Part shown: one piece after another, positions 1 through 12,206 of the stretch
Layout of the letters: every line of letters begins with the position of its first letter
Position numbering within the stretch: position 1 is the first letter of the stretch
From: Rhabdophis nuchalis
Lineage: Eukaryota; Chordata; Lepidosauria; Squamata; Natricidae
NCBI GenBank assembly: GCA_039707465.1
Contig: CM077645.1
Span: forward strand, 61,537,850-61,601,849
Direction of reading: 5' to 3'
DNA: 64,000 bases
Translations under genes and position numbers: made by a program
Notes under the pieces: model-generated
What the model was told of the DNA's origin: nothing
The model's database searches: none
The model's input: only the letters and a program-made list of their open reading frames with translations

Positions 1-529
1 AGAGAATTTGTTCCAGCTAAGTAATTCTGTTCTTTTCTGTACATCCATTTCAAAACTAAGAGACTTATTTGCTTACTGCTTCTTTTTTTACCACCATTGT
101 GGTTAATGAACCATATTTATGATGTTTATGTTATCCATGAATTAGGCCACTACATCTTATTTAAGGAAATATAGTTCAGTAGGTCACATAAGCCAGTGTT
201 ATATATACTGTGTGTCAAGTTATAGCTCCGAATCATTTTTGAAGTCCAGCTCTCTTGGCTAAACAAAGCTACCATTTGATTATATACAGAATTATTGTTT
301 CTTAAAGCAGCTTTCAGATTGTACTGTTTTAGTGACTATATCAACACATGATCAATCGTTAAACTGAATTCTGCTTCTGTAATGATGATTGAAATGATAT
401 GTGGATGATACAGTAGTATATCTCAACGGTAAGCTAATCAGATGTTGCTGAGGTCATGTTGTGGTTTTTTTAAGAATATGGAGTGGAAAAATAAAATGAG
501 GCAAAATCCCAGCAAATTAGAGAAGCTGT
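1..529. other. AT-rich intergenic DNA, no feature seen
   Basis: I see no open frame with a recognisable product and no repeat that I can name. The L2 LINE copy begins near the right end of this stretch, and its exact 5' truncation point is uncertain by some tens of bases. Confidence 0.5.
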
Positions 530-2881
530 GGTTTAGAAGGTTCCGCCCCAGGCGCCTGATGGACCCGGATGGGTTCCAAACAGCGCTTGGGCCAGTTCCT
601 ATACCCCTGACCCGTGCCCCGATGGAGGACCTCGTGGCCGCATGGAATATTGCGACCACGGGAGCCTTGGATCGGGTCGCGCCCTTGCGGCCTCTCTTGC
701 GGCGGCGAAACACCCTGGCTCCTTGGTTTACCGAGGAGCTGGGAGTGATGAAACGCCGCAAGAGATGCCTAGAGGGAAGATGGAGGTCTACCCGTTCTGA
801 ATCTGACCGGACACAGGTAAGAGCCCATTTACGGACTTACATTGTGGCGCTGAGAGTAGCCAAACGTCACCATTGTGCTACTCTCATAGCATCCGCAGAA
901 AACCGCCCTGCCGCCCTGTTTAGGGTGACCCGCTCCCTCCTTCAACAGAGGGTGCGGGAAGCCCCGTTACAGGGTAGAGCAGAGGAATTTGTGACTTTTC
1001 TGCAGGAGAAAATCGCTCAGATACAGAACGAGCTAGCCCCCATTCATGGCCCAGTGGGATGCCACGAGACAGATCTTGTTTGGGAGGAGTTTGACTCAGT
1101 TACTTCCGAGGATATGGACAGGTTACGTGGGCGACTGCGAGCCACCACATGTTTATTGGACCCGTGTCCCTCCTGGCTTGTATTGGCATCCTGGGAGGTG
1201 ACACGAGGCTCGCTCCAAGAAGTTGTCAACGCATCCTTAAGTGAGGGTTCCTTGCCTGCTTCCCTAAAAGAAGCGATGGTGAGGCCCCTCCTTAAGAAGC
1301 CCTCTTTGGATCCAGCTCTTTTGAACAACTACCGTCCAGTCTCCAACCTTCCCTTTTTGGCGAAGGTTGTTGAGAGTGTGGTGGCACAACAGTTTCCCCG
1401 TCACCTGGAGGAAGTTGATTATCTAGATCCGTGCCAGTCTGGCTTTCGGCCCGGGCATAGCACCGAGACGGCATTGGTCGCGTTGGTTGATGATCTCTGG
1501 AGGGCCAGAGATGGGGATGTTCCTCCATCCTGGTCCTATTAGACCTCTTGGCGGCTTTCGATACCATCGACCATGGTATCCTATTGCATCGGCTGGGGGG
1601 GTTGGGGGTGGGAGGCACCGTTTTACGGTGGTTCTCCTCCTACCTCTCTGGCTGATCGCAATTTGTGTTGGCAGGGGGGCAGAGGTCAACCGCGAGACCC
1701 CTCGTATGTGGGGTGCCTCAGGGGTCGGTCCTCTCGCCCCTCCTGTTCAACATATACGTGAAGCCGCTGGGTGAGATCATCCGTGGTTTTGGGGTAGAGT
1801 ACCATCTATACGCTGATGATACTCAGTTGTATATATCTACCCCAAACCACCCCAACGATGCTGTAGCGGTGATGTGCCAGTGCCTGGAAGCCGTACGGAT
1901 CTGGATGGGAAGTAACGGACTCAGGCTCAACCCGACCAAGACCGAGTGGCTGTGGTTTCCGGCCGCCCGATTCAACCAGCTCACTCCATCGCTGGCCATA
2001 GGGGGCGAACATCTTGCCCCTGTGGATGGGGCGCGCAATTTAGGTGTCCTCCTGGATGCCCGGCTGTCCATGGAAGATCAAGTGACAGCCGTGGCCAGGA
2101 GGGCGTTTTAACAGGTTCGCCTGGTTCGCCAATTGCGCCCCCTATTGGATCGGGACGCCCTTCGCACAGTCACTCATGCGCTCGTGACATCCCGACTGGA
2201 CTATTGCAACTCTCTCTACATGGGGCTTCCCTTGAGGTGCACCCGGAGACTTCAGCTAGTCCAGAATGCAGCCGCGCGAGCAATTATGGGGACCGCAAGG
2301 TCCACCCATGTAACACCGCTCTTGCGCGAGCTGCACTGGCTACCTGTCGTCTTCCGGGTGCGCTTCAAGGTGCTAATTATCATCTTTAAAGCGCTCCATG
2401 GCTCGGGACCTAGCTATCTGCGGGATCGGATCCTGCCTCATACATCCTCACGGCCGATTCGCTCCCACAGAGAGGGACTTCTCCGGGTGCCGTCCACTAG
2501 ACTGTGTCAGCGGGCGACACCCAGGGGAAGGGCTCTCTCTGTGGCAGGCCCGGCCCTCTGGAAAGACCTTCCCCCCGATATTAGGACGACCACGGACCTC
2601 CGCTCCTTCCGTCTTAAATTAAAAACTTACTTTTTCCGTCTGGCCGGCTTGGGATAGTCCCCCTGTCTTGGGGTTTTACTGGGTAGATTTTAGTTCAGTT
2701 AGTTTAATGGGAATTTTAGCACAGGTTGAGTTTAATTTGGCTTTTAAAATTGTTTGTATATTTTATTGTTGTTTGTATGTTTTTTACTGTTTTTATTCTA
2801 CCTGTGCACCGCCCCGAGTCCCCATGGGGAGAGGGAGCAGTTTATAAGTATTCAATGAAATGAAATGAAATGAAATGAAAG
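530..2881 (+). mobile_element. L2-clade LINE, 5'-truncated and inactivated (RT copy 1)
   Basis: This is a non-LTR retrotransposon copy of the CR1/L2 group. The endonuclease is missing. What remains is the linker, the reverse transcriptase (motifs NNYRPVSNL near 1324, [20 protein letters not shown] near 1440, [16 protein letters not shown] near 1709 and the catalytic YADD near 1808), the C-terminal region (LDYCNSLYMGLPLRCTRRL near 2200, LRELHWLPVVFRVRFKVL) and a 3' UTR ending in about five TGAAA units at 2860-2881. The frame is broken near 1512 by a small deletion, by a TGA near 1652 (CGA in sister copies) and by a TAA at 2109, so no full protein is made. It is the longest uninterrupted copy in the window. 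The L2 assignment rests on the RT motifs and tail; a CR1-L3 type relative is the main alternative. Confidence 0.88.
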
Positions 2882-3281
2882 AAGGCTTCTGATATAAGAG
2901 ATCACCCGATTCTTGTGGGATCACACTGGGTTGGTAAAAGTGATTTGTAACCTGAAAATTCTCCTTAACTCTCAGACCGTGCTCAAACAGCAGGTTATGT
3001 TTACAGTATATCTTGAAAGTTCTTTGCACAATTATATCTTCTGCAGATGTTATACACTTTCCTGAACTGAAACATAACCACTCATATTGTAGTTATTTTC
3101 TGTTAAGCTAAGGCAACATGCTGCATTGAAATACCATGTAGAAGCTTCAACTTTATCAGAACACGACATTACTATTGCTGCATGTCCCTAGGTATAACAC
3201 ATATACTTGAGGAATTACACTGGTCATATTTACTTTCTTGGTGCATTTAAAGTGCTGGTTGCCATTTCAAAATTCTACATG
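2882..3281. other. Unannotated intergenic DNA
   Basis: I see nothing beyond ordinary AT-rich sequence between the L2 copy and the hAT element. Confidence 0.5.
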
Positions 3282-3289
3282 ACCTAGGA

Positions 3290-3779
3290 CCATGATAGTG
3301 AACGTATGGTACACATGCCACAGGTGGCATGCAGACTCCTCTCTGCAGGCAAGCCAGCCATCGCTCGAGCCCAGCTCCACAGCATATGAATGTGTGCCTC
3401 CTACTGGCCAGCTGGTCTTTGGGTCTCTGCCGTGCATGTGTGTGGGGAAGGGTGCATGTGGGGGATGCATGTGTGCATATGGGGGGCATGGCGAACCACA
3501 GGCGCGGGGGCAAGATGCAGGCATGGGAGGGGGGGTGCAAGCACTGGAAGGCGCTGCCCATTTTGAGCCTGGAAGACCTCCTGCACCAACCTGGAAGGCA
3601 CAAATGGGCAAGAGGGAGTGGAGAGCAGGGGGGGGTCATGTGCCCATGCATTAGCTGTGTGTGAGTGTGGGTGTCACATGCACATACACAGGGGCCAGGG
3701 TGGATGTGCAGGTCACGTGCACATTGAATTATGGGTGTGGGCTTTCAGCATGCAATGACAAAAAGGTTTGCCATCACTG
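3290..3779 (+). mobile_element. Non-autonomous hAT element with 8 bp TSD
   Basis: The element starts CCATGATAGTGAACG and ends TTTGCCATCACTG, degenerate inverted ends of the CAGTGATGGCGAACC family that recurs in the window. It is flanked by perfect 8 bp direct repeats ACCTAGGA at 3282-3289 and 3780-3787. 8 bp duplications and CA...TG ends are the hAT signature. The interior is GC-rich, with many GCATG/TGCATG words, and has no transposase. Open frames on both strands here are by-products of the repeat. Confidence 0.85.
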
Positions 3780-3787
3780 ACCTAGGA

Positions 3788-3988
3788 CATGGAAACCTCT
3801 AGATCACCAACTCACAGTAGTTTCTGTTCATTCAATAAGACCTGGCACAGTGAACTTTTGGCATGTCCCTCCCTCTATGTAATATCATCTTTAGGATCAT
3901 GGGGACAAGCCTTGTCAATCATAACATATATACTATGGAAGAACATTTATTTCAAGATTAGATTGGTCCTTTGTTGACATTTTGATAA
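3788..3988. other. Unannotated intergenic DNA
   Basis: Nothing recognised between the hAT element and the LINE-like tail that follows. Confidence 0.4.
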
Positions 3989-4023
3989 CCAATTTCATTG
4001 TAATTTTTACAATGACAATAAAG

Positions 4024-4056
<33 letters not shown>

Positions 4057-4057
4057 T
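3989..4057 (+). repeat. Retroposon 3' tail plus (ATT)n
   Basis: A 42 base segment ending GACAATAAAGATTATTA is followed by a clean ATT trinucleotide run to about 4057. The same 42 bases occur at 44383-44424, so it is a dispersed 3' tail of a retroposon, probably non-LTR, with the microsatellite grown from its end. Only the tail is present here. Confidence 0.6.
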
Positions 4058-5045
4058 CTTTTGAAAAGCCATTAAAACTTGGTTATCCCCGAGGACCTTG
4101 AGATTTGATTTGCTATGAGTACACATGCATATATGCACACACAAACACATACACAAGTTGTAGCATTGGAATATGTTTGGTGTCTGGTTATTCTTCTGCC
4201 ATGTGGATTAATTTTTTTTTCTCTTTTCTGTAATCGGTTTAGTTCTTTTGTTTCACTGTTTTTAAGTCACTCAGGGTCCCTTCTTATTGAAGAGATTTAT
4301 AAGTCCCAAAAAATAAATAAATAAATAGCTTTATTTCTAGCAAGGGAAAATATAGGAACACTATAAATTAAACATAAAAATTAAACTGCAAAAAAATCAC
4401 TTAGTCTGAAAATCTGTATCTAATATTCACATCATACCAAGTCTCAACTTGTCATCCCATGAATATGAATGACTTATCTGTTTATTTATCTGATTGATTG
4501 ATTGATGTGCCTCATCTCATCTCATCTCTTCTCATATCATCTCTTATTAACAGTCAAAAAGAATTTTCTGGCCCTACCCATATCCTCTGCCACTGCGTCA
4601 GTTTCATGGAAAAAGGCTTAACACACTTTTATGCTCAATTAGAAGCTCTGTTGAAACCTCTCCAGATAAACAGCTAGGCAGCTCTTTTTATTCATTCTAT
4701 CTCTGACCCATAACCACATGGAACTGCCATACTGCTGGTGAGAAATCCAGTTGTCTAGACAGGAGATGCCAAATATTAACAACGTCCTGGGCTATGCATA
4801 TCACCAAGGCCTGCGCAAGACCCAATTAATTTAGCCTATCATTTTCAGGCACAATGGAGATTGCTATCCTAATTGGCCCTAGGGGTAATATTATCTGACA
4901 ATCCAGTTAGCTTCAGTGCATCATCTTGTCCTTTTCATCTGATAATAATCTGCCTTGTTTCACCCATTTCCATTCGTCAGCATGGAGGTATAGGTTGTGT
5001 GATCCAGAAAGAAGACTTGGTTGAAAGCTATCTTCTTACCTTTAA
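4058..5045. other. Unannotated DNA with a short degenerate microsatellite
   Basis: Around 4490-4550 there is a short run of ATTG units followed by degenerate CATCT units. Nothing else is recognisable and no frame looks coding. Confidence 0.4.
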
Positions 5046-5540
5046 ATATTTAATTTTTAATTTATTTCAATTTATATACCGCGCCTTCTCCACCGAAATG
5101 GACCCAGGGCGGTGCACAGGAATTTAAAACGAACAATAATAAAAATACAATAAATACAATAAATAGGTAAAAAAGAATTAAATCACAGCCTGTGCTAAAA
5201 TTCCCCCTAAAAATCTAACATCCATTTACGTGTTTGGCAGAAGCTATATTACAAAAATCTAAACTATTACGCAAGACCAGCTTGCTGAAAAAAATATGTT
5301 TTAAGTGAATGGCGAAAGAGGAGAAGGTCCGTGATAGTGCGAAGTTTGGGGGGTAGGTCGTTCCAGAGGGCCGGCCCTGCCACAGAGAAGGCCCTACCCC
5401 TGGGCACCGCTAGCCGGCATTGACCGGCAGTTGGTACCCTCAGTAGGCCCTCTCTGTGGGAGCGTGTCGGACGCAGGGAGGTATGTGGCAGGAGACGGTA
5501 CCGCAAGTAGCTAGGCCCCGAGCCATGGAGCGATTTAAAG
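5046..5540 (-). mobile_element. L2-clade LINE 3' end, minus strand
   Basis: Read on the minus strand, this is the C-terminal end of the L2 protein (RYRLLPHTSLRPTRSHREGL, then RGRAFSVAGPALWNDLPP, ending QAGLA at about 5270) followed by its 3' UTR, including the conserved block that reads CACCGCCCTGGGTCC on the minus strand near 5100. It is strongly 5'-truncated near 5540, where similarity to the copy at 63236-64000 stops. The remaining frame is open but only about 80 residues long. Confidence 0.85.
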
Positions 5541-6825
5541 ATTTAAAAATAAAGGTGATTGATTGACAGTTCCCCTTTTCCACACAGTCTTCCACACTGG
5601 GAAAAATCAACAAGTAGGGGAGCCCAAGACTCAGTTTATTCAGTATAGTCCCAAGACTCACTTGCAAGGTAGAACTTCAATACTATGTTGCTATTATTTA
5701 TACATTCACATGTTCAATGAAGGGAGGTGAGCTGGTGCTTGAACAGTTCCAGGACTTCCGGGTTTAGAAGAAGCAGGAGACTCTAAACTCAGTTTTATCT
5801 TTCTCTTCCAATCTGAAGGGATCAAAAAATACTTAGAGTGCACATTCCAAAAACTGTATTGAACGTTTCATGTATGAACTATTGGAACAGGTTGGGTAAG
5901 CTATGAAAGCACAATGCATTTTCTTTCCCTGTAGGAAACATACAAACACACACAAACACTATAGAACATATGTTTTCAATTTTACTTTCCCCCATACATG
6001 AGCAAGCAGACTATAATAAATGGATACATGTTTTGGAGTGTTCCTTTGTCTTTATATTAGGAGGCACCTTATGCAGTAAATTTAATGCTGGCATATTCAT
6101 GTCAGCAACACTCACTGTTGATAATCTTTCTGGTGACTTCTGCAGAATGTCTCACAAATTAGATAAATGGTTCGTAAGGAGAACAATGATGTTCTAAACT
6201 TACCATGACCTCTTTCCCTTTCTTTTGATCACTGTAAATGTGATCACTTACCACATTCTTGATTTTGACTGTTTCTTAATGAGAATACATTAATGGAATC
6301 ACAGTGTTTGTTTTACTCAGATTTTATAGGAGGGCCATTTGTGTTATAATCCAAGCAATTGCCAGTTCGTAACAAAAACTGTCCTTAAGAGAAAAATAGG
6401 GAAAAGGGAAGAATTTGTATTACTTGTTCTTTAAAAAGTTTTCTTTTTGTTTTGTGCAATTATATTTTGGATAGAAGAAGATCTCATGGATCAATATAAA
6501 CTTTGCGGTGAATACACTATTTGTTGTCTGCTTTTATAATTGATATTTTAAATATTTCCATAATTGTTTAAAAAAAAAAACCTTCAGGCATCCTGTAACT
6601 AATATAGTCTTTAATATCTCCTTTTAAATCAGAAATGATTCCTCCTGAGGCCTTGGAGAATTGTTGATTCCAGTAGTTATCAGACATAGTTGAATGAGAT
6701 TAATCAAGGGTCGGACTTGATACAAGGCAGCTGTCAGGCTCCCTGAATCCAGAAGAAAATCTTAGTCCCCTGACTTTGCATGCTTTAATTTACCTCTTAG
6801 GTTAGATCACAACCTTTGCTGGCTG
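5541..6825. other. Unannotated intergenic DNA
   Basis: No coding exon or named repeat seen. Short open frames here have no recognisable product. Confidence 0.45.
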
Positions 6826-6880
6826 TGGAACTCTAGCAGTTGAAGTCCACAAGTCTTAAAGTTGCCAAGGTTGGAGACCT
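6826..6880. repeat. Half of a degenerate hairpin-type MITE
   Basis: The words GTTGAAGTCCAC, CTTAAAGTTGCCAAGG and TTGGAGACC match one arm of the hairpin elements seen at 6892 and 16280. Only one arm is present. The intact hairpin element lies immediately to the right. Confidence 0.5.
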
Positions 6881-6891
6881 GTAGTTTAGAT

Positions 6892-7026
6892 CAAGGGTCC
6901 CCAACCTTTGCAACTTTAAGTCTGAAGGACTTCAGCTCCCAGAATTCTCCAGCCAGCAAAGCTGGCTGGAGAAGTCTGGGAGCTGAAGTCCTTCAGACTT
7001 AAAGTTGCAAAGGTTGGAGACCCCTG
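6892..7026. mobile_element. Hairpin hAT MITE, copy 1, with perfect 8 bp TSD
   Basis: A 135 bp foldback element of two inverted arms of about 66 bases around a 3 base loop; starts CAAGGGTCCCCAACC, ends GGTTGGAGACCCCTG. It is flanked by identical GTTTAGAT at 6884-6891 and 7027-7034. The terminal CAGGGGTC form and 8 bp duplication put it in hAT. Copies at 38025 and 43236 share the arm sequence. It has no coding capacity. Confidence 0.92.
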
Positions 7027-7034
7027 GTTTAGAT

Positions 7035-8267
7035 GACTGTGTTTGGTCACATAAGATAGTTGTCAGCATTCCAAATAGCCTACAAAATTAAATAAGAGTC
7101 CAATGCAAAGCATCACTCAAAGTTCCAATTTATTAAGAGACCCATGTTGGCACATCTGGGGGAAACCCAAATCTGAGTTTCCTGGTTTTCCCCCACCCAG
7201 TTGAAAGTTCAAGATCTTGCCCCCACACCTACATAGAGACAAAGGATGACCTTGGATTCTAGAAAGGAATTTTATTTTGGCTACATAAAATTTTACTCTG
7301 TACCATCCCCCCTCCCATTTACTAACAATAGAAACAGCATAGTAGAATAATAGAAAGTGTGACAGGCCAAAGATCCAAAAAGGAATATGGCTGCAGGCCT
7401 GACAATAGTCTTGCTAGAGGAAAACCTATATTGCAAACTAGAACAAAGTCCTATTGAATAGTTTCGTTGTCCTCTGCTAGTATGAAAGTGCTGGCCCAGA
7501 AAATGTAAATCCATCCTTTTTCTAGCTTTTCTCCCATTGCAATGGATTCTGCCCTTAGTTTCAAGACCTTGAAATCAAACAGTTATTAGTTGCTGACATA
7601 AATGACATTTTGTCTTGCAAATTGCTGGTTTTCAATCTGCTTACAGCAACATCCTGGATTCTACATGAAACAAAACAATAATTGCAAATTATTATAAACG
7701 ATGTCTTTCTGTAACCTCATGGGTGCCAAATTCTGTCAGTATGACATTAAAAATTAATTAAGTAGCAATTACTTTATTTCCTGCTGTTCAATTAATTAAA
7801 AGAAGAGATAAAGAATATAATGATTAGTTTTTGTATTTTGGTAATGTTATGTTTAATTTTTATTAGATTAATAGCAACACTTTATTGTTAATCCTGTCAC
7901 CCACAATAGCATAATTATCATGGCATACTTATTAAAAAGAGGAATATTTGGTCATTCAAGAAAAATAAATACAGCAAAAGAAAGGTATTTACGTTATACA
8001 GAATATTAAATATAAAAATCAAATGTATTCCACTCCTATTTCCAAAAGACAAACATGATTAACAGGAACAAAACAAAATATTTCCCCCATCTTTCCCCAA
8101 ATATTTAAAATAATTTTCTCTATCCACCTCAATCTGAGTCTTCCTACACTATTGTGGAATAGTGATTCCATCTGTGTTGTAATTGGCCTTAATTACACAG
8201 AACAATTAGGTTATATTTGTGGGGGATTCTGGGAACTGAAATCTACATCTTTTTATATATTTTATAT
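7035..8267. other. Unannotated intergenic DNA
   Basis: AT-rich, with no recognisable exon or repeat. A 73-codon minus-strand frame at 7293-7514 has no family resemblance I can see. Confidence 0.45.
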
Positions 8268-9030
8268 TTTTAGCAGAGTTGGAAGGGACCTTGAGGTCTT
8301 CTAGTCCAACCCCCTGCCTAGGCAGGAAACCCTACACCATTTCAGACAAATAGCTATCTAACATCTTCTTAAAGACTTCCAGTGTTGGGGCATTCACAAC
8401 GTCTGGAGGCAAGCTGTTCCACTGATTGATTGTTCTAACTGTCAGGAAATTTCTCCTCAGTTCTAAGGTGCTTCTCTCATTGATTAGTTTACACCCATTG
8501 CTTCTTGTTCTACCTTCAGGTGCTTTGGAAAATAGTTTGACTACCTCTTCTTTGTAGCAGATTGAAATATTGGAACACTGCTATCATGCCTCGCCTAGTC
8601 CTTCTTTTTGTTAATCTAGACATACCCAGTTCCTGCATCTGTTCTTCATATGTTTTAGCCTCCAGTCCCCTAATCATCTTTGTTGCCCTTCTCTGCACTC
8701 TTTCTAGAGTCTCCACATTTTTTTTTACATCGTGGTGATCAAAACTGAATGCAATATTCCAAGAATGGCCTTACCAAGACATTATAAAGTGGTATTAACA
8801 CTTCACGTGATCTTGATTATATCCCTCAGTTTATGTAGCCTAGAACTGTGTTGGCTTTTTTGGCAGCTGCTGCACACTGCTGGTTCATATTTAAATGGTT
8901 GTCCACTAGGATCCAAGATGCCTCTCATAGTTACTACTATTCAGCAAGGTACCACCTATACTGTACCCGTGCATTTGGGTTTTCTTGCCTAAATGTAGAA
9001 CCTTACTCTATTCACCATTGAATTTCATTG
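8268..9030 (-). mobile_element. CR1 LINE 3' fragment, minus strand
   Basis: On the minus strand the translation contains the CR1 C-terminal signature LERVQRRATKMI, then YEEQMQELGMSRL, a KRRTRRGMIAVFQYFNLL-like segment and, downstream, the CR1 3' UTR (GGTTGGACTAGAAGACC...CCTTCCAACTCTG) ending near 8268. It is 5'-truncated near 9030 and frame-broken. This is a different LINE clade from the L2 copies. Its last 55 bases closely match the tail of the SINE at 34931. Confidence 0.87.
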
Positions 9031-10159
9031 AATTGAATGAAATTGAATTTCTTAATGTTGTTGAGGTTCAAAAAACACTGTTCAAAGTACATCTTATATT
9101 ATCTGGGTTCTGGCCTTTGATTGCCATACTCGGCATGGAATCTAAAATATCTGATATGTTCAGGAGTGCTTGTTTCTTTGTCTTTGCCTTTCCCTTATGA
9201 TCCACTCACCCATGTGCTGTCAAGTTATTTTCATTTTCAACTTGTATACTGTTCACTTTACTCTGTATTCCCAATACTTCTCTCTCTTCGTCATGTTGCC
9301 CTGTTGTCTGCTTATGTATCATACTTCTTTAATTATAGCCAGAATTGTACCCTTCTCCAGTCCTATTTATAATTGATGCTCCACCTGATTTCCTGCTTCC
9401 TCTTATCCTGTCTCAGGATCCAATCATCTTTGTCAGTTGTGGCAGCAAAGAGAAATAAGAATTCAACAGAAATTCAGTAAAGAGTAAGATTGGAATTGTG
9501 ACGCGCACACACTCACACACACTGACATACACACACAGAGAGGAATGTATATATTGGTTAAGTGTCTAACACCAATAATTCCATACTATAGGGCTGTTGT
9601 TATAAGGATAAAACGAAAAGAGATCCTTGAATTATCAGAAAAAAATACAATATAAATACATCACAATCTCTGCATTAGGTGGTGCACAACATGTTACGTT
9701 GGAATTAGCTCTTTAAACTACCCTGTTTTTAGAAAAGGAAGACACAGTAACACTGTACCATTATGAACCATTATTTATATTTTATTTTGGAAGATATTTC
9801 TACCTCTTGAAAGAAATGAATATTGGCAGCTTGTGTCCTCGATCTTCTGAAATGGCTTGTTTTATTTTTTTCAAATGCTTTTGCAACAATGATAGAGAAA
9901 CCAGAAAATAACACAAAGATAAAAGTGCATGAAAGATAACGGAAAAAACTCTCATAGAATGTGGTTTTATTTTAAAAAAGCAAAAATTAATCTTCATCAT
10001 CTATCAATTGGTCCAAAATCAATAGTCTCATTTCCATCCAGCTTTTTTATATCATCTTCTTTTTATACATTTTTAAAGTCAGTAAAAATTTTCCATTAAA
10101 CTGACCTTGGGAAATACATGATGCTTTTAAATGGCTGTGAAATTCTACTCAGAAATAAG
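9031..10159. other. Unannotated intergenic DNA with a short CA-rich run
   Basis: A short impure CA microsatellite lies at about 9500-9540. The rest shows no gene or named repeat. Confidence 0.45.
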
Positions 10160-10410
10160 TCTCATTCAGTTCAAATGGCATTTACCATACTTACAATTGG
10201 TCCAGAACATGATTGCAAACTTATTTTTCTTTCTCTCAATACTGACACTGATTGGGACAGGGCCAAAACTTATAGATAAGATTCAATTTGTGATATTTCA
10301 AAGTATAACTCGGGGGGTGGGAATCCTATTTAACATCCTGGAACACTACTGCCCATTACTGGCCAGAACCAAGCTCTGTAATATACTGGTCAAATTTCCT
10401 ATAATATTTA
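10160..10410 (+). mobile_element. Old, degenerate L2-like LINE fragment
   Basis: The plus-strand translation contains LPYLQLVQNMIANL, which resembles the L2 stretch RRLQLVQNAAARAI, followed about 45 residues later by ILEHYCPLL, resembling the ITPLLRELHWLPV stretch. Order fits an L2 C-terminal region, but identity is low. Chance similarity cannot be excluded by eye. Confidence 0.4.
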
Positions 10411-11297
10411 TATGTTGAATGAGGCATCTAAATATAGATTACAGCTGATGAAATCTTGTGCCAAAATATATTGCCTAAGAGTCATAATTATATATGTTTT
10501 TCATTACTGTGCATGGCTACTTATTCCTGTATACCAGATGTTGTCTTTGAAATGGGGACTTAAATATTTTCTTGGCATGATAAAATGTGTCAAGGATTGT
10601 TTTTAATTGAGTGCCTGGATAACTTCGTCTCAATGAGGAATAGTCATGTTCCAGCACAAGTTCTTTTATATAAGCCCACTTCCAAGAAACTTCTAAATAT
10701 TGTTTTTTTTTTAAAACAAAAAAACTCAAACCCTTCAGATGTATTTGAAGTTCATCCATCAGTCGTCTTATCTCAGGCATGTCACCAAAAGACTCTTTGC
10801 CACTGAAACTTAATCTATACCACATGCGAGTGTGCTGGGATGTCTGCAGTGCATATCTGCGATCATCTAAGCAACTGTGTTAGTCTATCCACTCTGAATA
10901 ATTTCATTCAGTCAAGGTGACCTGCTTGTTCTTTTGCCGTTTTGGTGACAGGTTTTGAATATATGATGAAAAGAAAAGTTTGAGTGGCAACATGATTACA
11001 AAATCCATAGAGTCTCTCAGGCTAATATAATTGTACAGTACAGTCAGTCTCCTTGATTAGGTACCCACAGTAATATAGCTAGCTGGTAAGAGTGTTCAAT
11101 TCTTGTTACGCTTAAGGTTTGAATGACAAGAACTGAACACTGCCTTTAGACACGAGAGTTTTGTACTTATTACTTCTGTGAAGAAACGTTTCTGTATATT
11201 CCACCCCCCCAACTTTTTTTTCCCCATTTCTTGCCTTTTTTTCTTTGTTTCCTCTTCTTTCCTTTATCCTTTCTTGCTAACTATTTGTGTGTGTTAG
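10411..11297. other. Unannotated intergenic DNA
   Basis: Nothing recognised until a long pyrimidine tract near 11205-11285. Confidence 0.4.
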
Positions 11298-11402
11298 ATT
11301 TTACCATCTTTAAAAGTTTGAATAAAAATTATACTGAAGGAGATATAGATAATATGAATTTACAAGGATCTCTCAGTAAAGGAAATGATTGGAGCTACGA
11401 CC
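11298..11402 (+). other. Exon-like block, unassigned
   Basis: A pyrimidine-rich tract (about 11205-11280, mostly T and C) leads to TGTGTTAG, then 105 bases open in one frame, then the strong donor-like CC|GTAAGTAT at 11403. The frame enters and leaves in phase 1, so the block would be a symmetric exon of 35 residues containing NMNLQGSLSKGNDWSYD. I do not recognise the protein, and no partner exon of matching phase was found nearby. It may be a real exon of an unplaced gene or a chance decoy. Confidence 0.22.
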
Positions 11403-11883
11403 GTAAGTATTTTAGAACCTATTTTTTTAATATTACAGATTCACTCATCATTGAAGGAATCTGTAATACAGTAAAACTGGTCTCTGCTTGATTCTTCACT
11501 CTCCAACCATTTTAAGGCCAAGCAAACACTTCAGTGTATTCAGTGACTTCGTGATATCTTTTCCTGAAAGCAGTATTCAAAAATGATAGCATGTACTTTC
11601 AAATGCACAAAACATCTTCAGAGAATCATTGAAAAACTTCCTAATACTGTGTACCGGACACCCAGACATTTTCTAATTTCAAAAATAGATTTGCCACACA
11701 AACAAGACAGAAATTGCTTCCACTTCCCAAAGAGATACTATCGGGCAAAGACGTTGCATGCATACACAGTGCTTCAAAGCCCTACAGCAATGGCTTATAA
11801 AAATGGTTTAAGAAACAAAAACGCCAATGTTAAAAAGTAGGAAAGAATTAAACATGTAGAAAACATAGTTATTCCATGAGGCT
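11403..11883. other. Unannotated; 85-codon plus-strand frame of unknown meaning
   Basis: The frame at 11583-11840 (MIACTFKCTKHLQRIIEKL at its start) is preceded by CCTGAAAGCAG, an acceptor-like site. It looks somewhat less AT-rich than its surroundings. Its phase does not join to the block at 11298. I recognise no domain; it is listed only so that it can be checked. Confidence 0.2.
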
Positions 11884-12115
11884 GGCCTGGTTTAGTAGCT
11901 CTTAATTTGGTTATTTTAAATTGGTTTTAATTCAAATTTTAAATTGATTGTATTTAATTCGAATTTTTAGAACAGGCCCTAATTTAATTTAATATTATTT
12001 TAGAATGTCGTATGTATTGATGTTTTTATATGCTTTTATTGATGCCTGTTCACTGCCCTGAGTCCCACAAGGGAGAAGGGCGGTATATAAATTTAATAAA
12101 CCGTTAAACCGTTAA
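11884..12115 (+). mobile_element. L2 LINE 3' UTR fragment
   Basis: Only the 3' untranslated tail is present: GGCTGGCCTGG near 11881 (the end of the coding region in sister copies), a T-rich stretch, AACAGGCC, then CACTGCCCTGAGTCCCAC and GGGCGGTATATAAATTTAAT near 12070. The same ordered words close the L2 copies at 24868 and 29575. Confidence 0.8.
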
Positions 12116-12206
12116 AACATGTATACATATTGTCTCTTTTTTTTTCTTTTTACATTACATTTTACCAAAAGAGGAGAATATTTATAGTTCAGGGTTAAAA
12201 TGAGGG

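Noticed and set aside
442..1542. 366-codon open frame as a novel host gene
   Set aside because: From about residue 40 onward it is the linker and first RT motifs of an L2 LINE. The first residues are upstream DNA read through.
3247..3664. Cysteine- and histidine-rich frames on both strands
   Set aside because: They lie wholly inside a hAT element whose GCATG-rich words force Cys and His codons.
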